NCBI GenBank assembly: GCA_964555935.1
Contig: CAZKUN010000077.1
Span: 1 to 34,751 of the forward strand
Length of the DNA: 34,751 bases
Direction: 5' to 3'
DNA from: CAZKUN01 sp964555935
GTDB lineage: Bacteria; Armatimonadota; Zipacnadia; Zipacnadales; VGFC01
A program made the position numbers and the translations under genes. The notes under the pieces were generated by a model. The model had not been told where the DNA came from. It ran no database searches and worked only from the letters and a program-made list of their open reading frames with translations. This document shows positions 29,916-34,751 of this stretch, piece after piece. Every line of letters starts with the position of its first letter. Position 1 is the first letter of the stretch.

Positions 29916-30965
29916 TTATGCTGTGGATCTTAGCTCTTCGACAACACTATCGTACGTCTGAACCGAGATATCGGGGCCCACGGAGTGCATGCCCGCCACC
30001 ACGCCACCGTTACGGCCCGCCTCTGCGATCGCACGCGCATGATCCCGCACTTCATCGACGTCCCCGCGCGGCAGAATGTGAGCATTGTCAATTCCGCCGA
30101 GCAGCGACAGGCGGTCGCCGTACCGCTTCTGAAGCGTGGGCAGATCAAGCCCGGCCTTGGGCTCGACCGGATTGATCCCGTCAAATCCGATCTCAACGAA
30201 GCGGTCGAGGAGGGGCCCGATGTTGCCGTCACTGTGGAGGATTACCTTGCGCGCCCCCGCGGCCTTGAACTCGCGAATCATTTCCGCCCAGACAGGGATC
30301 AGGACCTTGTCGGCCGTTGCCGGCGAGAACATCGGGTTGTGGTTGTAGGCCATGTCGTCGAAGATCCACACGCCCGTATCGTAGAGGTCCCAACGGCGGA
30401 GCTGCTCGAGCCCGATGGCGGTGAGGTGCCGACCGACCAAAAACGCCAGCTCCCGGGCGAAGTCGGGATCGGCTGCGAGGTCACACAGGAAGTCAGTCTC
30501 GCCTCTCACAAAGTGCGTGCGGATGAAGGGGCCGCCGACCTTCGCGAAGACGCAGTAGCGGGCTTTGAGGGCGTCCATGCGAGCGTCGAGCCCCGCGTAC
30601 CGGGAGGGCATGTCGGGAGGGTCGATGTGCAGAGCGTCGAGGTCGTCGCGCCCGCTGACGCCGCTCTCGAGTTGCTCGTAGAAGAAGCCTCCGGGCACCG
30701 TGCGGATCACGCGACCCCAGCCATCGCGAGTGATGGTGTGGTCGGTGGTTTCCTCGAGGACCTCGGCACGGCTAGGGCAGAGCGTCTCATCGCCGACGGC
30801 GATGTAGACGTCGACGCCGTAATGGTCCTCGATGCTAACGCCCTCGGCGGGTTGCTTCTCCCGCCTCCAGGCTTTGGTGAACTCGGCCCAATAGCCATCG
30901 TAGAGTGGGATCCGGTCCGGTTTCTGGAAGTCCAGCGCCGTCATCACGCGCTCTTTCGAGGTCAA
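29916..30965 (-). CDS. Uroporphyrinogen decarboxylase (URO-D) family protein
   Basis: The protein has the URO-D TIM-barrel pattern: TSKERVMTALDFQKPDRIPL at the start, then GVWIFDDMAYNHNPMFSPAT, KVILHSDGNIGPLLDRFVEI, DGINPVEPKAGLDLPTLQKR and SLLGGIDNAHILPRGD. Such proteins are commonly not HemE but distant relatives, including corrinoid-linked methyltransferases (MtaA/CmuA type). The His of LHSDGN matches the HxDG position used for zinc in the methyltransferase branch, but a zinc-binding Cys pair is not obvious. The start is TTG 30965, with AGGAGA (30976-30971, minus strand) upstream; a GTG at 31013 would overlap the nitroreductase gene. No heme genes are nearby, so I do not assign hemE. Substrate unknown. 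Confidence 0.82.
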   Translation of the reverse strand: MTSKERVMTALDFQKPDRIPLYDGYWAEFTKAWRREKQPAEGVSIEDHYGVDVYIAVGDETLCPSRAEVLEETTDHTITRDGWGRVIRTVPGGFFYEQLESGVSGRDDLDALHIDPPDMPSRYAGLDARMDALKARYCVFAKVGGPFIRTHFVRGETDFLCDLAADPDFARELAFLVGRHLTAIGLEQLRRWDLYDTGVWIFDDMAYNHNPMFSPATADKVLIPVWAEMIREFKAAGARKVILHSDGNIGPLLDRFVEIGFDGINPVEPKAGLDLPTLQKRYGDRLSLLGGIDNAHILPRGDVDEVRDHARAIAEAGRNGGVVAGMHSVGPDISVQTYDSVVEELRSTA

Positions 30966-30988
30966 TTGGCTCTCCTGCCGTCTGTGGT

Positions 30989-31627
30989 TCAGTTTGCGGG
31001 GAACGCGTCCCACACGACGATTTCATCGAGAGGCTTCCGCGCGCGCGGCGCCGGTCCTTCAGCCGGTCTCCCCACCGGGATCACCGTGCAGACGTGCAGG
31101 TTCTCGGGCACGTTCAGGATGTCTCGCACGCGGGTCTCGCTGAACCCCTTGAGCCAACACGTTCCGTACCCCAACTCCGTCGCCTGCAACACCATTTGGG
31201 TCACGGCAATCGCCAGATTCAGCACCATGTACTCGCGCCGCTCGCCGTCGGTCATGCTGTCGAAGCTGCTCGCGTAGCGGTCGGCGAGTTGATCGATCAT
31301 GGACGCGTCGGCGAGGCCTGCATCGGCGAGTTCCTGGAGCCGATCGCGGATCTCAAGCTGGGCGTCGAGCTTGGCGCAGCAGACCAGGAGCACGGGGGCC
31401 TGTTTGGCCATCGTCGTGTTCTGTTCAAGCAGCATCGCCTCTTCCGCGACGCGCGCCTTGAGCGCCTCATCGCGGACCACGGCAAAGACCCACGTCTGCA
31501 TGTTGATCCCCGACGGCGCTTGCCGGCCGGCTTCGAGGATCTTCATCAGGTCGGCCTCGGCGACAGGCGCGTCAGGGTCGAACCGCCGGATGCTCCTCCG
31601 CACGTGAATGGCCTCTTCGACGGTCAT
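30989..31627 (-). CDS. Nitroreductase-family FMN oxidoreductase
   Basis: This 212-residue protein begins MTVEEAIHVRRSIRRFDPDA, the typical Arg-Arg-Ser-Ile-Arg FMN-phosphate site of the nitroreductase family. It continues with LEAGRQAPSGINMQTWVFAV, an active-site block. Near the C-terminus are QATELGYGTCWLKGFSETRV and VIPVGRPAEGP, which complete the FMN pocket. It should work as a homodimer using NAD(P)H. The gene lies between the URO-D gene (23 bases downstream) and the M20 peptidase gene (21 bases upstream), so it is part of a four-gene minus-strand cluster. The natural substrate cannot be inferred from sequence. Confidence 0.93.
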   Translation of the reverse strand: MTVEEAIHVRRSIRRFDPDAPVAEADLMKILEAGRQAPSGINMQTWVFAVVRDEALKARVAEEAMLLEQNTTMAKQAPVLLVCCAKLDAQLEIRDRLQELADAGLADASMIDQLADRYASSFDSMTDGERREYMVLNLAIAVTQMVLQATELGYGTCWLKGFSETRVRDILNVPENLHVCTVIPVGRPAEGPAPRARKPLDEIVVWDAFPAN

Positions 31628-31648
31628 TGGTGGTGCCTCCTTGTCACT

Positions 31649-32758
31649 CTACGCGGATGCCATCTCGACGATGCGTGTCAGCCACTCCGATGCCTTGTGC
31701 AAATGGCGAACATCCACGTGCTCGTTCAGCGTATGCACTTCGGTCGACCCGCAACTGATGATCACAGTCTCGATGCCGCGTTCGTTGAAGACGTTCGCAT
31801 CGCTCCCGCCGCCGGTTGGTCGCGGGTTTGGCTCGACGCCGACCTCGCGCGCCGCTTGGATCGTCATCCGCAGCACTGCCGACGCCTCCGGGATATCAAA
31901 CGCGACGTAGCTACTTGCCCGACTCAGCTCGGCCGATCCACCGTGGCGTTTCGCGGCCTCTTGCAGGCACCGGTCGACGTCCGCCATCTGCGCCGCGAGT
32001 TTCTCTGGGTCGTGGCTGCGGGCTTCGCCCTGAATCCTGCAGCCGGCCGGGACAACGTTCCGCGCGTCTCCGCCGTCGATGACGCCCACGTTGGCCGTCG
32101 TTTCCTCATCGAGTTTCCCAACGCGCATCTCGGAGATCGCCTCCGACGCGATCCTGATGGCGTTGACGCCGCGCTCCGGAGCGACCCCGGCGTGGGCGGC
32201 CTTGCCGGTGATGACCGCGTCCCATTTCTCCGCCGACGGTGCCTTCACTGTGATGGTGCCTACGCCGCCGGACTCGCAGACCACCGCTCGTTTGGCGGCC
32301 ACCTTCGAGTAGTCAACCACCTTGGCGCCCTCGAGCCCGACCTCCTCGGCAACAGTGAAGATGATCTCAAGCGGCGGGCGAGGGATGTCCTTCTGCACGA
32401 TCTCCCTCAGCGCGGCGAGAATGGCGATGCACCCGCACTTGTCGTCGCCTCCGAGCACGGTCGTGCCATCGGTCCGCACGATGAACCCATCGAGGTGCGG
32501 CTTGACGCCTTCACACGGCGGCACGTTGTCCATGTGCGCGTTCAATAGCAGCGGCTCCGCGTCCGTGCCCGGAATCCGCGCCACGAGGTTACCGCACTCG
32601 CCGCCGACCTCGCTGGCTCTGCCGTCGTCGTCGGCGTCGACGCCGAACTCGGCAAGCTTCGCCTTCAGCCACGCCGACGCATCCGATTCGCGGAACGTCG
32701 GCGAGTCAATCTTCAGAAGCTCAATCAGATCACCGGTCACCTGGTCGATCGTGATCAC
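31649..32758 (-). CDS. M20-family metallopeptidase (PepT-like)
   Basis: This is a two-zinc aminopeptidase or deacylase of the M20 family. The ligands are visible: LNAHMDNVPPCEGVKP (His and Asp), VLGGDDKCGCIAIL (bridging Asp), IFTVAEEVGLEGAK (catalytic Glu and ligand Glu), CESGG region and STEVHTLNEHV (last His). The dimerisation domain includes GKAAHAGVAPERGVNAI. The pattern is closest to PepT-like tripeptidases. The start is GTG 32758, with GGGAGA (32772-32767, minus strand) 8 bases upstream; an earlier start at 32815 would overlap the FMN reductase gene and add an unlikely N-terminus. At 369 residues it is standard length. Confidence 0.92.
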   Translation of the reverse strand: MITIDQVTGDLIELLKIDSPTFRESDASAWLKAKLAEFGVDADDDGRASEVGGECGNLVARIPGTDAEPLLLNAHMDNVPPCEGVKPHLDGFIVRTDGTTVLGGDDKCGCIAILAALREIVQKDIPRPPLEIIFTVAEEVGLEGAKVVDYSKVAAKRAVVCESGGVGTITVKAPSAEKWDAVITGKAAHAGVAPERGVNAIRIASEAISEMRVGKLDEETTANVGVIDGGDARNVVPAGCRIQGEARSHDPEKLAAQMADVDRCLQEAAKRHGGSAELSRASSYVAFDIPEASAVLRMTIQAAREVGVEPNPRPTGGGSDANVFNERGIETVIISCGSTEVHTLNEHVDVRHLHKASEWLTRIVEMASA

Positions 32759-32783
32759 AGAGCAGTCTCCCTTCGTGGTCTGG

Positions 32784-33332
32784 CTAAGTAGGCAGTCCCC
32801 GCTCAACAGCCTCACGAACGGCTCGAATGGCCCCGGGGTTCGCGTTGAAGTCGCCTAATTCGCAGGCAAGGACGTCCACGACAGCGGTCACTTTCGCGCC
32901 ATAGTGGGTCAACCAGCTTGTGATGGCGTTATTGTGCGGCTCGAACCCGCTTGCCGTCGCTATCGACAGCAGCATCGCCGTCCTCCCGTCCAACACGCCC
33001 CCGTCGCGATACCAGCCGTGGGTGCGATCCATGAAGTCCTTCAGCACGCCCGACGGCGAGTTCCAGTAGACAGGCGATCCCAGGATGATGAGCTGGGCGT
33101 CGCGCCACGGATTGAACGCGGCCTCGAGTTCGTCGTCGCGGATGACGCACTGGCCCGCCGTCATGCATCCGCGGCAGCCCGTGCAGTGCTTGATCCGGTA
33201 ATCCGCGAGCCGCTGGAACTCAATCCGGTAGCCGGCCGCTTGCGCCACGGCAAGCGCCTCCATGACCGCCGAATCGCTGTTGCCATTGGCGCGGGGAGAT
33301 CCCGAAACGCCTAGCGCGCGCAAACCGATCAT
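32784..33332 (-). CDS. NADPH-dependent FMN reductase / iron-sulfur flavoprotein
   Basis: This flavodoxin-like protein has the FMN phosphate loop VSGSPRANGNSDSAVMEA at the N-terminus. A Cys-rich segment, HCTGCRGCMTAGQCVIRDD, gives C-x2-C-x2-C-x5-C spacing like the cluster of archaeal iron-sulfur flavoproteins, so it may carry an Fe-S centre. The second FMN loop is IILGSPVYWNSPSGVLKDFMDR. It ends at 182 residues. It could pass electrons to or from a redox enzyme, and it is divergent from an aldehyde ferredoxin oxidoreductase gene 149 bases away, which makes a functional link plausible but unproven. Confidence 0.9.
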   Translation of the reverse strand: MIGLRALGVSGSPRANGNSDSAVMEALAVAQAAGYRIEFQRLADYRIKHCTGCRGCMTAGQCVIRDDELEAAFNPWRDAQLIILGSPVYWNSPSGVLKDFMDRTHGWYRDGGVLDGRTAMLLSIATASGFEPHNNAITSWLTHYGAKVTAVVDVLACELGDFNANPGAIRAVREAVERGLPT

Positions 33333-33481
33333 CGCCCACCCTCGTTCGCTGACGGAGTAGCCATACGTTCGACGAGGCGGGGCCGGTCAACCTTCTCGGC
33401 CAGGCGCGCGGAAGGATGTATCGCCCGTGGCGATGAAGTGATCCGACCAGCCCGAGCCCCACCAGAATGAAGGAGCCTTGC
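33333..33481. promoter_or_regulatory. Divergent intergenic region between FMN reductase and AOR
   Basis: The 149 bases separate two divergent genes and should contain promoters for both. I see the AOR ribosome-binding site AAGGAG (33470-33475) 6 bases before its ATG. No -35/-10 pair on either strand is convincing. Confidence 0.35.
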
Positions 33482-34751
33482 ATGAAGCTCATCCGCATCA
33501 ATACAGCAGATAGCACGTTCACCGAGGACCCTCTGCCGCCTGGCCGCGCTCACTACGGCGGGCGGATGCTTACGTCCAGCATCATCGCCGAAGAGGTCCC
33601 GCCCCTGTGCAGCCCGCTCGGCGCAAACAACAAGCTCGTGTTCGCGAACGGGATCTTCGCCGGCCACGCCAACGCGCCGTGTTCGGGTCGTATCTCAGTT
33701 GGATGCAAGAGCCCTCTGACCGGCGGGATCAAGGAGTCCAACACCGGCGGCGACGGGGGTTGTCACCTCGCGCGACACGGAATCCGGGCGATCGTGCTTG
33801 AGGGACTCCCGGCCGATGATGGACTGCGGCTGATCCACGTGTCCGCTGATGGCGTCGAGATTCAACCCGCCGACCAGTATGCGGGCTTGAACACCTACGA
33901 TATGGTAGAGGCGGCGCGGCGCGATTTCGGAGAGAAGATCTCGGTCGTATGCATCGGCTCAGCGGGTGAGCGGCGCATGAACGGATCCAGCGTCGCCTTC
34001 ACGAGCATTGAAGGCCCGCCCTCGCGCCACGCTGCTCGCGGCGGCGTCGGCGCGGTGATGGGTTCGAAGGGGATCAAGGCCATTGTCATCGACCACGTCT
34101 CCGGCTCGGGCGTGCCGATTACCGACGAGCCCGAATTCAAGAAGCTCTGCGGTGAATTCGCCCGGGAGTTGCACGACGGGAAGGCGATCTTGCGTGACTA
34201 TGGCACGGCCAACCTGGTGAACGTCATCAACGAAGTGGGTGGCTTGCCGACGCGCAATTTCAGCGCCGGCCGCTTCGAGTCGGCCGAGAGCATCAGCGGC
34301 GAGCAGATGCGCGAGAATATTGACGCGCGCGGAGGCGCGCACGGCCGCCCGTGCATGCCTGGTTGCCCGATCCAGTGCGCGAACCGTTACGTAAGCCTCG
34401 ATGGCACGGTCACGGATGATGTGGAGTACGAGTCGATTGTCCTACTGGGATCGAACTGCGGGATCGGAGACATGGACACGGTTGCGAAGTTGGAGCGCGC
34501 GTGTGACGACCTCGGCCTCGATACTATCGAGACGGGCGCGACGATCGCGGTCTGCATGGAGGGCGGCGTCATCGAGTTTGGCGACGGCGAGGGCGCGCTC
34601 GGTCTGATGGACGAGATCGCCAAGGGGACGCCTCTCGGGAAAATCGTCGGCTCGGGCGCCGAGTGCGCCGCGCGGGTGCTGGGCGTGCGACGCGTTCCGA
34701 CGGTGAAGGGTCAGAGCCTGGCGGCGTATGACCCTCGCGCGGTGAAGGGCA
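33482..34751 (+). CDS. Aldehyde ferredoxin oxidoreductase (partial, cut by window edge)
   Basis: AOR-family enzymes use a bis-pterin tungsten or molybdenum cofactor and one [4Fe-4S] cluster, oxidising aldehydes to acids with ferredoxin. The frame from ATG 33482 stays open to the right edge (423 codons seen; full length is usually about 600). The N-terminal domain shows HYGGRMLTSSIIAEEVPP, NNKLVFANGIFAG, CSGRISVGCKSPLTGG and HAARGGVGAVMGSKGIKAIV. The Cys motif is CMPGCPIQCANRY, a Cx3Cx3C spacing, while the best-studied archaeal AOR uses Cx2Cx3C. GSNCGIGD follows. ATG 33482 has AAGGAG at 6 bases. The sequence is missing its C-terminal third. Confidence 0.93.
   Translation, partial: MKLIRINTADSTFTEDPLPPGRAHYGGRMLTSSIIAEEVPPLCSPLGANNKLVFANGIFAGHANAPCSGRISVGCKSPLTGGIKESNTGGDGGCHLARHGIRAIVLEGLPADDGLRLIHVSADGVEIQPADQYAGLNTYDMVEAARRDFGEKISVVCIGSAGERRMNGSSVAFTSIEGPPSRHAARGGVGAVMGSKGIKAIVIDHVSGSGVPITDEPEFKKLCGEFARELHDGKAILRDYGTANLVNVINEVGGLPTRNFSAGRFESAESISGEQMRENIDARGGAHGRPCMPGCPIQCANRYVSLDGTVTDDVEYESIVLLGSNCGIGDMDTVAKLERACDDLGLDTIETGATIAVCMEGGVIEFGDGEGALGLMDEIAKGTPLGKIVGSGAECAARVLGVRRVPTVKGQSLAAYDPRAVKG

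Noticed and set aside
29902..29920. AT-rich patch with TATTAT hexamers considered as a promoter or origin element
   Set aside because: It is too short and has no matching -35 on either strand, no DnaA-box repeats and no replication genes nearby.
29916..30965. Assignment of the URO-D-family protein as HemE
   Set aside because: The sequence is far from HemE, no heme genes are nearby, and many such paralogues are methyltransferase-related, so I kept the family-level name.
30905..32548. 547-codon plus-strand open frame antisense to the nitroreductase and M20 peptidase genes
   Set aside because: Both minus-strand genes have intact family motifs and ribosome-binding sites. The antisense frame is Arg/His/Asp-rich without recognisable domains, as expected for GC-rich shadow frames.

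Overview
This window is a GC-rich, gene-dense bacterial chromosome segment. It carries 31 protein-coding genes, mostly in tight operons. I see no tRNA or rRNA, no insertion sequence, no prophage and no CRISPR array, and no gene-free stretch longer than about 235 bases. The organism is a diderm: it has a type IV pilus secretin and many signal peptides. The Glycine-rich pilus proteins, the phoH-pgpH-ybeY-dgkA order, a URO-D-family protein and PASTA-type signalling proteins together suggest an uncultured, Armatimonadota-like or related lineage. That placement is inference; no marker gene here settles it.

Layout. (1) 162-8382, plus strand: a type IV pilus assembly operon (pilM, pilN, pilO, a pilP-like gene, a truncated secretin-like N0 protein, the secretin pilQ) followed by aroB. 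A near-consensus sigma70 promoter lies at 76-104 and a hairpin at 7200-7229 separates pilQ from aroB. (2) 8452-12113, plus: a PASTA-domain pseudokinase, an ECF sigma factor and a membrane zinc-finger anti-sigma factor whose C-terminus resembles the secretin N0/STN domain. (3) 12286-15908, plus: an exported VIT/VWA protein, translationally coupled to a CsgG/FlgT-like exported protein. (4) 15914-16183, minus: a small zinc-ribbon protein. (5) 16252-20694, plus: ROK kinase, guaB, a zinc-dependent alcohol dehydrogenase and pgeF. (6) 20691-29682, minus: rpsU, then phoH, pgpH, ybeY, a dgkA-PAP2 fusion, larE, nadB and a PilB/GspE homologue that has lost its ATPase motifs. (7) 29916-33332, minus: URO-D-like protein, nitroreductase, M20 peptidase and an FMN reductase. 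(8) 33482 to the right edge, plus: a partial aldehyde ferredoxin oxidoreductase.

How the parts may work together. The first 16 kb looks like an envelope module. The PilMNOP platform and PilQ secretin carry unusual Gly/Met-rich low-complexity segments, and the same kind of segment recurs in the VIT/VWA protein. The sigma/anti-sigma pair next door has an N0-like module on the predicted outer side of the membrane, so it could sense secretin or pilus state. Several signalling or motor proteins are degenerate at catalytic positions: the PASTA pseudokinase, the PilB-like pseudo-ATPase, PgpH lacking its first HD-domain His, and YbeY with an Asp in place of the third zinc His. Loss of catalytic residues is thus a recurring theme in this window.
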